Source: Pelagibacteraceae bacterium AG-430-E20 (GTDB taxonomy: Bacteria; Pseudomonadota; Alphaproteobacteria; Pelagibacterales; Pelagibacteraceae). From it: a stretch of DNA of 64,000 bases. The stretch covers positions 5,001 through 69,000 of the forward strand of contig QCOF01000003.1 of the NCBI GenBank assembly GCA_003209915.1. Direction: 5' to 3'. The notes beneath the pieces were generated by a model. It had not been told where the DNA came from, did not search any database, and saw nothing but the letters and a program-made list of their open reading frames with translations. Below, one piece after another: positions 18,452 to 27,368 of this stretch (position 1 is the stretch's first letter; each line of letters begins with the position of its first letter). A program made the position numbers and the translations under genes.

Positions 18452-19285
18452 TTACTTATTTTCTCTTAACTTATCTGCTTCAAAAACACCTAAGACGTGA
18501 AAATCTTCACAATGAAGACCCAGTTCTTCTAAAGATTTTTGAACTTTTTTATCCTCAATGTGTCCATCTAGGTCACATAAGAAAAAGTAAGAGTCGAATG
18601 TATTTTTTTCTGGATAGCTCTGCAGTTTAGTTAAATTTACTCCATTAATTGCAAAACCACCAAGTGATTGATAAAGCGCAGCAGGTTTACTTTTAAGTTT
18701 AAATAAAAAAGATGTAATATAATTTTTTTCTTTAAACTCCGGTTGAGAAATATTTTTACCCATAACCAAAAATCTTGTTAGATTTCCACTTTCATTTTCA
18801 ATATTTTTTTTTATTACCTCAAGTCCATAAATTTTAGCACTTAGGGATGAGGCAATCGCAGCTTGCTTAATGTCTTTAGTTTTTGAAATCATTTCAGCAG
18901 AACCTGCTGTATCTGCTCTAATATGTTCTGTTAAATTATTTTCTTTTATAAATTTTGAGCATTGAGATAATCCCTGCGCATGAGAGTATACTTCTTTTAT
19001 ATCTTTTAATTTTGACCCTGGTTTACCTAACAAATTATGTTCAATTTTTTGAAAATGCTCCAAATAAATATTTAATCTATGTTTAAATATCAAATACTCA
19101 ATTCCTATGTTTCCTGTTATTCTATTAGACTCGGGAATAATTATTTTACTTTCTGGTTCAAGTGATGCTTTATTAAAACACTCGTCAAAAGTTTTACATG
19201 GAAGTATATCGGCATTTGGATCAACTGATAAAGCTGCTAAATGGGAATACGCGCCAAATGTACCTTGGAAATAAATTTTACTCAT
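18452..19285 (-). CDS. pheA: Prephenate dehydratase
   Basis: This enzyme converts prephenate to phenylpyruvate for phenylalanine. The N-terminal F-Q-G-T-F-G-A-Y-S-H-L-A-A and the catalytic region G-N-L-T-R-F-L-V near residue 168 are typical. A C-terminal ACT domain for phenylalanine feedback is present from about residue 190. The middle I-I-I-P-E-S-N-R differs from the usual P-I-E-N-S, but the whole protein aligns with the family at 277 residues. It overlaps kdsB by four bases; cycM-kdsB-pheA is a recurrent alphaproteobacterial neighbourhood. Confidence 0.93.
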   Translation of the reverse strand: MSKIYFQGTFGAYSHLAALSVDPNADILPCKTFDECFNKASLEPESKIIIPESNRITGNIGIEYLIFKHRLNIYLEHFQKIEHNLLGKPGSKLKDIKEVYSHAQGLSQCSKFIKENNLTEHIRADTAGSAEMISKTKDIKQAAIASSLSAKIYGLEVIKKNIENESGNLTRFLVMGKNISQPEFKEKNYITSFLFKLKSKPAALYQSLGGFAINGVNLTKLQSYPEKNTFDSYFFLCDLDGHIEDKKVQKSLEELGLHCEDFHVLGVFEADKLRENK

Positions 19286-20016
19286 GAATCTTTATATTCC
19301 ATAATTTTTTTTAAGGCCATATAATCTTCTTCAGTATCTACACCTATTGGAGGAGATTTAGATAACGCAACATTTATCTTAATACTATTATCTACTGCTC
19401 TTAGCTGTTCTAATCTTTGCTCGATTTCGTTTTTAGTCTGATTTAATTCAACAAATTTTTCAAGAGTTTCGGCAGAATAGCAATATATACCAATGTGATG
19501 ATAAACTTTGTCTAATTTTTTAGTTATCCGCATAAATGTTTCTGCTTCAGAAAAAGAGTCTTTTTGAAGATTAGATTTTGTTTCAACTTTGACGATATTT
19601 TCATTTTGAAAGTTTTTTTTATTTTCTATTTTTGCAGCAAGTGTCCCCATTTTTGATTGATAGTTAATCATTTTATCTTTTAAACTTACTATATCTTCTA
19701 TGTTAATCGCCGGCTCGTCTCCCTGTAAGTTCATTATTAAGTCCACATCATTAAATTTCATTTTTTTAAAAGCTTCATATATTCTGTCCGTGCCAGTTTT
19801 ATGCTTATTGCTAGTTAAAACGGCTCTACCTCCATTCATAGTCACATCTTCAACAATTTCCGTATTTTCCGCAGCCACTATTACATCCCCAATATCAGCA
19901 TCTTGAGCTCTTTTAAAAACATGCGAAATTATGGATTTATTATTAATTTTTAATAAAGGTTTTCCAGGTAATCTGGTAGCCCCTAGTCTGGATGGTATAA
20001 TGATCAAGGTTTTCAT
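19282..20016 (-). CDS. kdsB: 3-deoxy-manno-octulosonate cytidylyltransferase
   Basis: KdsB activates Kdo to CMP-Kdo for lipopolysaccharide core. The nucleotidyltransferase signature I-I-I-P-S-R-L-G-A-T-R-L-P-G-K-P opens the protein. L-Q-G-D-E-P and the later H-H-I-G-I-Y are also typical. The start is taken as the ATG at 20016 (M-K-T-L-I-I-I-P). A longer reading from 20043 would add nine residues that the family lacks. kdsD, which makes the Kdo precursor, is at 25041-26009. Confidence 0.95.
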   Translation of the reverse strand: MKTLIIIPSRLGATRLPGKPLLKINNKSIISHVFKRAQDADIGDVIVAAENTEIVEDVTMNGGRAVLTSNKHKTGTDRIYEAFKKMKFNDVDLIMNLQGDEPAINIEDIVSLKDKMINYQSKMGTLAAKIENKKNFQNENIVKVETKSNLQKDSFSEAETFMRITKKLDKVYHHIGIYCYSAETLEKFVELNQTKNEIEQRLEQLRAVDNSIKINVALSKSPPIGVDTEEDYMALKKIMEYKDS

Positions 20017-20127
20017 AAATACTGAATTAATTATACCTATCAAATACCAATAGAGGCAAATTTATACAGATAATTTTGATAAATTTTTAATTTAACGTGA
20101 TATATGTTCAAAATTATTTAATAAAAA

Positions 20128-20667
20128 ATGGACTCTTTCGAAATTAATAAAATAGTTGCTGCAGTTCTAATGGTTGCACTTTTGGTTATTGGTATTGGAA
20201 AATTATCAGATGTTATTTTTCATGTTGAAAAGCCAGAAAAGCCAGGTTACGCGGTTGAAGTTGAAGAAGCAACCACAGTTTCAACTTCAACAAAAGCTAG
20301 TGTGGAAGAGAAAGTTGATATTGCTGCATTGATGGCTATGGGTGATGTGACCATAGGTGAAAAAGTTTTTAAAAAATGCGCAGCTTGTCATTCTATTGTG
20401 AAAGGCGGAAAAAATAATATTGGTCCAGCTTTATATAATGTTGTTGGGAGAAAAACTGGTGTAGTTTCTGATTATAAATATTCTAAAGCATTAGCGTCTT
20501 ATGACAAAGAATGGACTTTTGAGGAGCTTAATGGTTATTTAATCAAACCTGCAAAATGGGTCAAAGGAACAAAGATGGCATTTGCTGGATTAAGAAAAGA
20601 AAAAGATAGAGCATCTGTAATTAAATATCTAAACCAAAACTCAGATAGTCCTTTACCCTTACCTTAA
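20128..20667 (+). CDS. cycM: Membrane-anchored class I cytochrome c (CycM type)
   Basis: One membrane helix (residues about 8-28) is followed by a short acidic linker and a class I cytochrome c domain. Haem binding is C-A-A-C-H at 84-88, and the distal methionine is probably in G-T-K-M-A-F-A-G near 155. It is 179 residues. In Alphaproteobacteria the cycM product carries electrons from the bc1 complex to terminal oxidase, and the gene is found beside kdsB and pheA, as here. It starts 111 bases from kdsB (divergent) and its 3' end overlaps argF by nine bases. Confidence 0.92.
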   Translation: MDSFEINKIVAAVLMVALLVIGIGKLSDVIFHVEKPEKPGYAVEVEEATTVSTSTKASVEEKVDIAALMAMGDVTIGEKVFKKCAACHSIVKGGKNNIGPALYNVVGRKTGVVSDYKYSKALASYDKEWTFEELNGYLIKPAKWVKGTKMAFAGLRKEKDRASVIKYLNQNSDSPLPLP

Positions 20668-21588
20668 TTTTCCAAAACAGTATAATAAAATACTCTTTTG
20701 AACATGAACTCTATTTAGAGCTTGTTGCCATACATGAGATTTTTTTCCTAAAAAAATATCATCAGTTACTTCATTTCCTCTTGGAAGACAATGTAAGAAA
20801 ATACAATTCTTTTTTGCATGCACCATAAGTTTTTTATCAATTTTAAATTTTTTAAATTGAGCTAATTTTTTCTTCTTATTAACTTTATCATTCAGAGAAA
20901 TAACTTTGTCTGAAAAAATTACATCTGCATTTGAAACTGCTTTTTTTGGTTCATTGTAAATAAAAATTTTCTTTTTATTTTTTTTAACCCAGTTTCTTAC
21001 TTTTGTGCCAGGTTCAAATTTTTTTGGACAGCCTATACTCAATTTAAATGAAAATTTTACTGATGCTGCAATAAGACTATCTAAAACATTGTTAGAGTCT
21101 CCAATCCAGCAAATATTCAGTTTTGAGATGGATTTTTTCTTTATTTCCTCAACTGTAAATACATCAGATAAAACCTGTGTCGGGTGAGATGATGGACTAA
21201 GACCGTTTATAACTGGAATTGAAAGATATTTTCTAAAATTTTCAACCTTTTTATCACTATCGGTTCTCAACATAAATCCATCCCCATATGTTGAAAGAAT
21301 TTTTGCAGTATCTGCAATACTTTCACCACCCTGCCCAAGATGAAGCTCGTTTGATCTAAGAGTTAAAGTGCCTCCTCCAAGTTGTTTAATTGCTAGATAA
21401 AAACTTAATCTAGTTCTTAAACTCGACTTTTCAAACATTTGAATAAGCAACTTTCCCTTCAAAGGAGCTCCTTTATCAACTTCAAGAGTACTTAGTTTTT
21501 TTCTCAATTTTTTTCTTTTCTTTGCATCTATTATTATTTTTTTAAGATCTTTAGATGGAATATCTTTTAAATTGATAAAGTGTTTCAT
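20659..21588 (-). CDS. argF: Ornithine carbamoyltransferase
   Basis: ArgF makes citrulline from ornithine and carbamoyl phosphate. The carbamoyl-phosphate loop reads S-S-L-R-T-R near residue 55 (usually S-T-R-T-R). The ornithine and catalytic region H-C-L-P-R-G-N-E-V is near the C terminus. The length of 309 is normal. It follows argD with one base between, so argD-argF form a pair; this pair is common in Alphaproteobacteria. Confidence 0.96.
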   Translation of the reverse strand: MKHFINLKDIPSKDLKKIIIDAKKRKKLRKKLSTLEVDKGAPLKGKLLIQMFEKSSLRTRLSFYLAIKQLGGGTLTLRSNELHLGQGGESIADTAKILSTYGDGFMLRTDSDKKVENFRKYLSIPVINGLSPSSHPTQVLSDVFTVEEIKKKSISKLNICWIGDSNNVLDSLIAASVKFSFKLSIGCPKKFEPGTKVRNWVKKNKKKIFIYNEPKKAVSNADVIFSDKVISLNDKVNKKKKLAQFKKFKIDKKLMVHAKKNCIFLHCLPRGNEVTDDIFLGKKSHVWQQALNRVHVQKSILLYCFGKLR

Positions 21589-21589
21589 T

Positions 21590-22756
21590 TTAATTTAATT
21601 CTTTACAAACTTTATTTATTATTTTCAAAGCTTGATTAACCTCGTTTTTTTTAACATTTAGTGGTGGTAAAATTCTGACCACATTTTCTGCTGCGCGTAT
21701 GGTTAATAACTTATTGTCCATAAGTTTTTTTATAAATTTTGTTTGATCTGTATGTAGCTGAATACCAATTAAAAGTCCTTTGCCTCTTATATTTTTTATT
21801 ATATTTGGATAAACATTCTTTAAATTGTTTAATTTTAATAAAAAATATTTAGAAATACCTTTAACATTTTTTAGAAATCTTTTATTTGAAACTATATCCA
21901 TCACACTATTACCAACAGCCATTGCTAATGGATTGCCACCAAAAGTTGAACCATGTGTTCCTGGTGTCATCCCAGCAGCAACTTTCTTATTCATTAAAAC
22001 TGCTCCGATAGGAAATCCACCTCCAATCCCTTTTGCAATTGGCACAATATCTGGCTTTACTTTAGATTTTTCAAATGCAAAGAAGTCACCAGTTCTTGCT
22101 ATACCACACTGAACCTCATCTAAAATTAGTAAAATTTTTTTTTGATTACATAGCTTTCTCAATTCTACTAAACACCAATCAGGTATTACTTTAATTCCAC
22201 CCTCGCCCATAATCGTTTCCACCATAATAGCAGCTGTATTTTTGGTAATTTTTTTCTTTAAAGACTTGTGATCTCCGAATACAAAATGATCAAATCCACT
22301 TACTTTTGGACCAAATCCCTCAGTCATTTTCTTCGATCCACTTGCATAAATTGCAGCCAAAGTTCTTCCGTGAAAAGAATTTCTAACACATAATATTTTG
22401 TTTTTATTAGTTTTACCAATTGAATAGAAATATCTTCTAGCAACTTTAATTGCAGCCTCAGTAGCTTCTGCACCACTATTTTGAAACATCACATAATCGG
22501 CAAAAGTTTTTTTACACAATTTTCTAGCTAACTTTTCTCCTTCTGGAATTTGAAAGGCATTTGAAACATGCCATAATTTTTTTGCTTGGGTGCTAATCGT
22601 TTTAGCAAGCTTAGGGTGTGCATGACCCAACGAATTTACAGCAATACCTTGAACAAAATCTAAATATTTTTTGTTATCTGTAGAAAACAAATAACTTCCC
22701 TTACCATATTTAAAGGAAATTTTTTTTCGATTATAATTTTTTGCTAAATACGACAT
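21590..22756 (-). CDS. argD: Acetylornithine aminotransferase
   Basis: This PLP enzyme of fold type I transfers the amino group in arginine synthesis and, in many bacteria, also in lysine (DAP) synthesis. Visible are F-H-G-R-T-L-A-A near residue 128, L-I-L-D-E-V-Q-C-G with the PLP-ring aspartate, and the Schiff-base lysine in I-A-K-G-I-G-G-G-F-P near residue 240. It is 388 residues. No dedicated dapC is seen in the window, so ArgD may serve both routes; that is inference. Confidence 0.96.
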   Translation of the reverse strand: MSYLAKNYNRKKISFKYGKGSYLFSTDNKKYLDFVQGIAVNSLGHAHPKLAKTISTQAKKLWHVSNAFQIPEGEKLARKLCKKTFADYVMFQNSGAEATEAAIKVARRYFYSIGKTNKNKILCVRNSFHGRTLAAIYASGSKKMTEGFGPKVSGFDHFVFGDHKSLKKKITKNTAAIMVETIMGEGGIKVIPDWCLVELRKLCNQKKILLILDEVQCGIARTGDFFAFEKSKVKPDIVPIAKGIGGGFPIGAVLMNKKVAAGMTPGTHGSTFGGNPLAMAVGNSVMDIVSNKRFLKNVKGISKYFLLKLNNLKNVYPNIIKNIRGKGLLIGIQLHTDQTKFIKKLMDNKLLTIRAAENVVRILPPLNVKKNEVNQALKIINKVCKELN

Positions 22757-22841
22757 AAATTTAATTTGTTTTTATAAATTTTAATTATTAGATACAAGCT
22801 ATGATTGAAAATGCATATCTAATAAGTTGAACCAATATGTG

Positions 22842-22871
22842 TTGATAACTGTGATTTTTTGATTGTATAAT
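22842..22871 (+). promoter_or_regulatory. Promoter of gcrA
   Basis: TTGATA (22842-22847), an 18-base spacer and a perfect TATAAT (22866-22871) predict a start near 22878 and a 50-base leader. The sequence TGTTGATAA overlapping the -35 is one base off a DnaA box (reverse orientation). No GANTC site is evident nearby. Confidence 0.6.
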
Positions 22872-22928
22872 TAAAGTTAATATCAGTATATTGTTGTTAT
22901 TGAGAATTCTAACACAAAATATTGATAT

Positions 22929-23423
22929 ATGAGTTGGACAGAAGAAAAAGTAGCAAAATTAAAAGAACTTTGGGGAAAAGGAAGTACCGCAAGCCAGATA
23001 GCAGAAATTATTGGTGGGATCAGTAGGAATGCCGTTATAGGTAAAGCCCACAGGCTAAATTTATCTGCAAAAATTAAAACTAGAGCAGCTACTTCGAATC
23101 AAAATTTTGAAAATTCTTTGGAAGAAAAAAATACAAAGAATAGAAGAGGTCGTAAAAGTAAATTCAAGTCTTTAATAATTGAAAAAGACTTTGAGCCAGA
23201 AAATCCCAAGCAATTAGAGGAGTTAGACGAAAGTTCATGCAAATGGCCTATTGGTCATCCAGATGAAAAATCTTTTTACTTTTGTGGCAGATCATCTCTT
23301 AAAGACTTTTCATATTGCAAATTGCACCTTCTTTATGCTTATCAACCTAAAGGTAAAAAAGAAGAAACAACTGATAAAGAAGAGGTCCCTGAATTTATAG
23401 AAAAGAAAATTCAAACAGCTTAG
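22929..23423 (+). CDS. gcrA: GcrA-family cell-cycle regulator
   Basis: The N terminus M-S-W-T-E-E-K-V-A-K-L-K-E-L-W and I-S-R-N-A-V-I-G-K-A-H-R-L form the helix-turn-helix that in Caulobacter binds methylated GANTC promoters with sigma70. The C terminus keeps C-K-W-P-I-G-H-P, F-C-G and Y-C-x-x-H-x-x-x-A-Y. The linker is lysine- and glutamate-rich. At 164 residues it is typical. The partner methylase CcrM is not in this window, so whether methylation matters here cannot be judged. Confidence 0.94.
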   Translation: MSWTEEKVAKLKELWGKGSTASQIAEIIGGISRNAVIGKAHRLNLSAKIKTRAATSNQNFENSLEEKNTKNRRGRKSKFKSLIIEKDFEPENPKQLEELDESSCKWPIGHPDEKSFYFCGRSSLKDFSYCKLHLLYAYQPKGKKEETTDKEEVPEFIEKKIQTA

Positions 23424-23426
23424 ATT

Positions 23427-24413
23427 TTAATTTGAGTTAATATCTGAGTTTTTTTCAGAATTGTATTTTTCTGTAGAAAATTGTCCACCCTCTCTCCACA
23501 TATAGCAATATTTTTTAACTTCCTCATCAAAATATCTTACACTCGGCACGCCAATATCTGAATTAGTTTTATACTTTCCAGATATAATATTGTCGTATTT
23601 TAAAAGTTTTAATTGATCCCTTGTAAGCAAGGGTTTTGGCATTATTTCAAATATTCTTGCAGTCATTTCAGCTATAGGTAAAGGCATTGGTAATAAAATT
23701 CTTTTCTTGCCAATCAAATTTAGTAATTTAATTATTATTTCTTTGAAGGTAAAAACTTCTGGCCCCACACATTCAATAATTTTCGAATAAATATTATTTG
23801 AAATCACATGGTAAATAGTATCTGTCAAATCTGAACAATGAATTGGAGAAAACTTAGTTTCTCCACTATAATATAGAGGGAAAATGGGGAGTCTATTTAA
23901 GAGAGTCATAAAGTTGGTCGTAAAGGCGTCATCAACTGAGTAAACAACTGAAGGTCTTAATATTGTTGCCAAAGGAAAGTTTTTTAAAATATTATTTTCC
24001 CCTTCAACTTTACTATTTGCATAAGCTGAATCTTTAGCCTCATTTATGCCTAGGGCTGATAAATGAATAAAATGCTTTAAGTTATATTTTTTGGAGAGTT
24101 TTGCTAACAATGACGGAAAAATTGTGTGAATATTTTTAAATGTATTTCCTCTTTTTTTTTCAAATAGTATGCCAATCAAGTTTACGCAAATATCAGATTT
24201 TTCAAAAAGCTCTCTTATTTTTTTTTCATCAAATATGTTAGCTTCAACAATATCTATATAGCCAACATTTGCCTGCGTTTTGATAATATAACTTTTTTGA
24301 TGAATATTTCTGGTTACCACAGTAACCCTTAAGTTGTTCTTAGTGAGTTTTCTTATTAGGTTTCGACCAATTTGCCCACTACCACCAAAAATTAGACAAT
24401 TTTTTGCTTTCAT
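23427..24413 (-). CDS. NDUFA9-like NAD(P)-binding protein (complex I associated SDR family)
   Basis: An atypical short-chain dehydrogenase with a Rossmann motif G-G-S-G-Q-I-G-R near residue 9 and a Y-A-x-x-K motif (S-A-Y-A-N-S-K-V-E-G-E) near residue 137. I-L-R-P-S-V-V-Y and F-S-P-I-H are as in the NDUFA9 group, which in Alphaproteobacteria is related to the mitochondrial complex I accessory subunit. The start is the ATG at 24413; an upstream ATG (24437) would add eight residues before the Rossmann fold and overlap the divergent gene. The catalytic role is uncertain, as members often bind NADPH structurally. Confidence 0.88.
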   Translation of the reverse strand: MKAKNCLIFGGSGQIGRNLIRKLTKNNLRVTVVTRNIHQKSYIIKTQANVGYIDIVEANIFDEKKIRELFEKSDICVNLIGILFEKKRGNTFKNIHTIFPSLLAKLSKKYNLKHFIHLSALGINEAKDSAYANSKVEGENNILKNFPLATILRPSVVYSVDDAFTTNFMTLLNRLPIFPLYYSGETKFSPIHCSDLTDTIYHVISNNIYSKIIECVGPEVFTFKEIIIKLLNLIGKKRILLPMPLPIAEMTARIFEIMPKPLLTRDQLKLLKYDNIISGKYKTNSDIGVPSVRYFDEEVKKYCYMWREGGQFSTEKYNSEKNSDINSN

Positions 24414-24429
24414 ATATATATGTTTAAAA

Positions 24430-25041
24430 ATGACCAATAATATTCATCTTCACAAAAATGATCTACCAGATGATTTGAAATTAGGCAATATAATAGCAGT
24501 TGATGGCGAATTCATGGGTCTTAACGTCAGAAGAGATCCTCTATGCTTAATACAAATATCTTCAGGAAACTCTGATGCTCACATTGTGCAATTCGACAGA
24601 GATAATTACGATGCTCCAAATTTAGTAAAGCTATTAAAAGATGAAAATGTTAGTAAAATCTTTCACTATGGTCGAGCAGATATGTCTCATATTAAATATT
24701 ATTTAAAAACTGAAACAAATAATATTCTTGATACAAAAATTGCCTCAAAACTTGCAAGATCATACTCTGATAATCATTCATTAAAAACTTTAATAAAAGA
24801 ATTTGCAAATATAGATATTAGCAAACAATTTCAAAGTTCAGATTTTGGAGGACAGTTATCTCCTGCCCAACTAAAATATTGTGCAAATGATGTTATTTAT
24901 TTGCATAAAATACACGATAACTTAGAAAAAATACTTGAAAGAGAAAATCGTATAAAGCTATACAAAGATTGTTTAAAATTTTTAAAAACAAGAGTTGATC
25001 TTGATCTGGCTCTTTTTAAAGACGATATCTGGTCTCATTAA
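24430..25041 (+). CDS. rnd: Ribonuclease D-like 3'-5' exonuclease
   Basis: A single DEDDy exonuclease domain of about 203 residues, without the HRDC domains of E. coli RNase D. Exo I is V-D-G-E-F near residue 25, Exo II is F-H-Y-G-R-A-D, and Exo III is Y-C-A-N-D-V-I-Y-L near residue 157. The start is the ATG at 24430; the frame is open further upstream, but those codons run into the divergent gene and do not resemble the family. It begins the 12.4 kb plus-strand run and overlaps kdsD by one base. It probably trims tRNA or other RNA 3' ends. Confidence 0.9.
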   Translation: MTNNIHLHKNDLPDDLKLGNIIAVDGEFMGLNVRRDPLCLIQISSGNSDAHIVQFDRDNYDAPNLVKLLKDENVSKIFHYGRADMSHIKYYLKTETNNILDTKIASKLARSYSDNHSLKTLIKEFANIDISKQFQSSDFGGQLSPAQLKYCANDVIYLHKIHDNLEKILERENRIKLYKDCLKFLKTRVDLDLALFKDDIWSH

Positions 25042-26009
25042 TGCCAAAAAGAAAATATATATCCTTAGCAAAAGACGTAATAAATTTAGAAATAAAAGCC
25101 CTTCAAAGTTTAAGAAAAAACTTGAACAATTCATTTAACAACGCAGTTAACGAAATAATAAAATGTCAATCAAAGGTAATTTTATGTGGAGTTGGCAAGA
25201 GTGGACTAATAGCCTCAAAAATAGCAGCAACATTAGCATCGGTTGGAACACCATCTTTTAGCATATCAGCAAGTGAGGCCTCTCATGGTGATCTTGGTAT
25301 GATTTCAAAAAAAGATATATTAATTTTAATAAGTAATTCTGGGGAAACAAGTGAATTAAAAAATATAATTCAGTATGCAAAAAGAAATAAAATATTATTG
25401 ATTGGTATTGTTTCCAAGAAGGAGTCAATTCTTTTTAAAGCCTCAGATGTTAAGCTCGTTATACCAAAGGTTGTTGAGGCTGGAGTTATTGTGCCTACTT
25501 CAAGCACTACTTCTCAACTTGCTTTAGGAGATGCCTTGGCTATAGCTACCATGAAACATAAAAAATTTAGCAAGATAGATTTTAAAAATTTACATCCAGG
25601 TGGTAGTCTTGGTGCACAATTAAAAACTGTTGAGGACTTAATGATTACAGGTAAAAAAATACCTTTTGTAAATGAAAACTTAACGATGAATAAAGCTTTG
25701 AAAATTCTAACCGACAAAAAACTTGGAATATTAGTGGTGAGAAATAGTATTAAAAAAACAACTGGCATAATAACAGATGGACAAATTAGAAGATTTAGCC
25801 ATAAAAATTTAGATTTTAATTCATTACCAGTTAAAAAAATAATGACAAAAAGACCAATAAGTATCGATAAAAATGAGCTGGCTGCTAAGGCATTATCGTT
25901 GATGAATAACAAAAAAATCACATCTTTAGTTGTAAATAGTAAGCAAAAACCCAAAATTACAATTGGTGTCATTCACGTTCACAATATTTTGCAGTCCAAT
26001 ATTTCCTGA
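25041..26009 (+). CDS. kdsD: Arabinose-5-phosphate isomerase
   Basis: KdsD (KpsF/GutQ family) interconverts ribulose 5-phosphate and arabinose 5-phosphate, the Kdo precursor. The SIS domain (residues about 35-170) has G-V-G-K-S-G-L-I-A-S-K and S-A-S-E-A-S-H-G-D-L-G-M. Two CBS domains fill the C-terminal 120 residues. It is 322 residues. It is followed, with one-base overlap, by lptC, giving the usual Kdo/LPS transport gene block. Confidence 0.95.
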   Translation: MPKRKYISLAKDVINLEIKALQSLRKNLNNSFNNAVNEIIKCQSKVILCGVGKSGLIASKIAATLASVGTPSFSISASEASHGDLGMISKKDILILISNSGETSELKNIIQYAKRNKILLIGIVSKKESILFKASDVKLVIPKVVEAGVIVPTSSTTSQLALGDALAIATMKHKKFSKIDFKNLHPGGSLGAQLKTVEDLMITGKKIPFVNENLTMNKALKILTDKKLGILVVRNSIKKTTGIITDGQIRRFSHKNLDFNSLPVKKIMTKRPISIDKNELAAKALSLMNNKKITSLVVNSKQKPKITIGVIHVHNILQSNIS

Positions 26010-26584
26010 TGGTTAAAAAAAATAATTTCAAAATTGTTATATTTATAACCTTAATTTTATTAAGTGTCCTATTGTTTTATTTTAAATTTTTTTCTAAAAA
26101 AACAACAGTTAAAATTAATGTAGAAGAAAATTTATCTACATCCTCTCTTTCAAATGTAATAAAGGATGTAAGCTATGTTTCAACAGATAGTAAGGGCAAT
26201 AAATATTCTATTAATGCATTAACTGCAGAAATAGATCAGTATAATTCTAATATATTATTCTTGACAGATGTATCGGCAACAATAGAGCTTACTAACTCAA
26301 ATAACATCAAAATTATTTCAGATTATGGTAAATATAATTCTGACAATTTCGATACAATATTTTCAAAAAATGTAATAATAAACTATTTGGATAACAAAAT
26401 TAACGGAGAATATTTAGATTTTTCAATTGCTAGAGGAAATATGATCATATCAAGAAACGTTGTTTACTCAAATCCCGAAAATATTTTGGAAGCAGATATT
26501 ATTGATATAAATATTGAAACTAAAGATACTAAAATATCAATGTTTGACAAAAACGAAAAGGTAAATCTTAGAAGCAAACAATAA
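26009..26584 (+). CDS. lptC: LptC-like LPS transport protein
   Basis: One N-terminal membrane helix (about residues 8-27) is followed by a beta-rich periplasmic domain of about 160 residues with D-S-K-G-N-K-Y and I-N-G-E-Y-L-D-F. This size and the position between kdsD and lptB fit LptC, which passes LPS from the LptBFG complex to LptA. Sequence conservation in this family is low, so the call rests partly on position. The usual next gene, lptA, is missing: lptB starts two bases later. Confidence 0.8.
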   Translation: MVKKNNFKIVIFITLILLSVLLFYFKFFSKKTTVKINVEENLSTSSLSNVIKDVSYVSTDSKGNKYSINALTAEIDQYNSNILFLTDVSATIELTNSNNIKIISDYGKYNSDNFDTIFSKNVIINYLDNKINGEYLDFSIARGNMIISRNVVYSNPENILEADIIDINIETKDTKISMFDKNEKVNLRSKQ

Positions 26585-26585
26585 T

Positions 26586-27362
26586 ATGGCAATAATTAAA
26601 AAATTTAGAATAAAATCTTTTAAAAATCAAAACACAATCATAGAGTTTAAAGATGTATCGTTAAGCTACGGTAATAGATTAATTTTAGATAACATAAACT
26701 TTAAAATCAATGAAGGTCAAATATTTGGAATGCTTGGTCCGAATGGTGTTGGAAAATCTACAATATTTAATCTTATCACAGGGTTAGTTTCCCCAAGAAA
26801 CGGGAAGATAATTATTTCTGGAGAAGAAGTGTCTAAATATCCAATTTATTTAAGAACAAAAAAATTCAAAATTGGTTACGTACCCCAGTACGGTGGTTAC
26901 TTTAATGATTTAAGTTTAATAGATAATCTAAAAGCCATAAGTGAAGTTGTAATTGACAATGAAAATGTAAGAATTGAAAGAATTAATTATTTATTATCTA
27001 AATTTGAATTAGAAAATTTAAAAGATATAAAGGCTAAATTGTTATCTGGTGGACAAAAGAAAAAACTTGTTATTGCTTTGTCGCTTCTAAGTGAGCCGAA
27101 ATTACTTCTTTTAGATGAATGTTTTGCAGCTCTTGATGTACTAACAATTAAAATGCTACAAGAGATAATTGTTAATCTTCAACAGGAGAACAACATTACT
27201 ATATGTATTTGTGACCACCAAGCAAGAGACCTTCTTGCATGCGTGGATGTTGCAATGATTTTAAGTAATGGTAAAGTTATTGCTCAAGACAACCCTTCAA
27301 ACCTAGTAAAAAACATTACTGCAAAAAATGCTTACTTTGGTGATAATTTTAAATTTAATTAA
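26586..27362 (+). CDS. lptB: LPS export ABC transporter ATPase LptB
   Basis: This is the ATPase that powers LPS extraction from the inner membrane. Walker A is G-P-N-G-V-G-K-S-T near residue 52. The signature is L-L-S-G-G-Q-K-K-K near 152. Walker B is L-L-L-L-D-E-C-F-A-A-L-D, with Cys where LptB usually has Pro. The H-loop reads D-H-Q-A-R-D-L-L-A, the LptB-type D-H-N-V-R-E-T-L-A motif. An extra basic stretch of about 16 residues precedes the ABC domain. The position after lptC supports the name. Confidence 0.9.
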   Translation: MAIIKKFRIKSFKNQNTIIEFKDVSLSYGNRLILDNINFKINEGQIFGMLGPNGVGKSTIFNLITGLVSPRNGKIIISGEEVSKYPIYLRTKKFKIGYVPQYGGYFNDLSLIDNLKAISEVVIDNENVRIERINYLLSKFELENLKDIKAKLLSGGQKKKLVIALSLLSEPKLLLLDECFAALDVLTIKMLQEIIVNLQQENNITICICDHQARDLLACVDVAMILSNGKVIAQDNPSNLVKNITAKNAYFGDNFKFN

Positions 27363-27368
27363 TTTGAA

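Noticed and set aside
19282-20043. kdsB start at 20043
   Set aside because: The nucleotidyltransferase fold begins at M-K-T-L-I-I-I-P (20016); nine extra residues are not family-like.
22801-22830. Nine-codon frame ahead of gcrA as a leader peptide
   Set aside because: It lies upstream of the predicted gcrA promoter and has no regulatory codon bias or attenuator hairpin after it.
25514-25972. 152-codon minus-strand frame that looks like a membrane protein
   Set aside because: Antisense to the CBS domains of kdsD; hydrophobic runs are typical of reverse frames in AT-rich genes.
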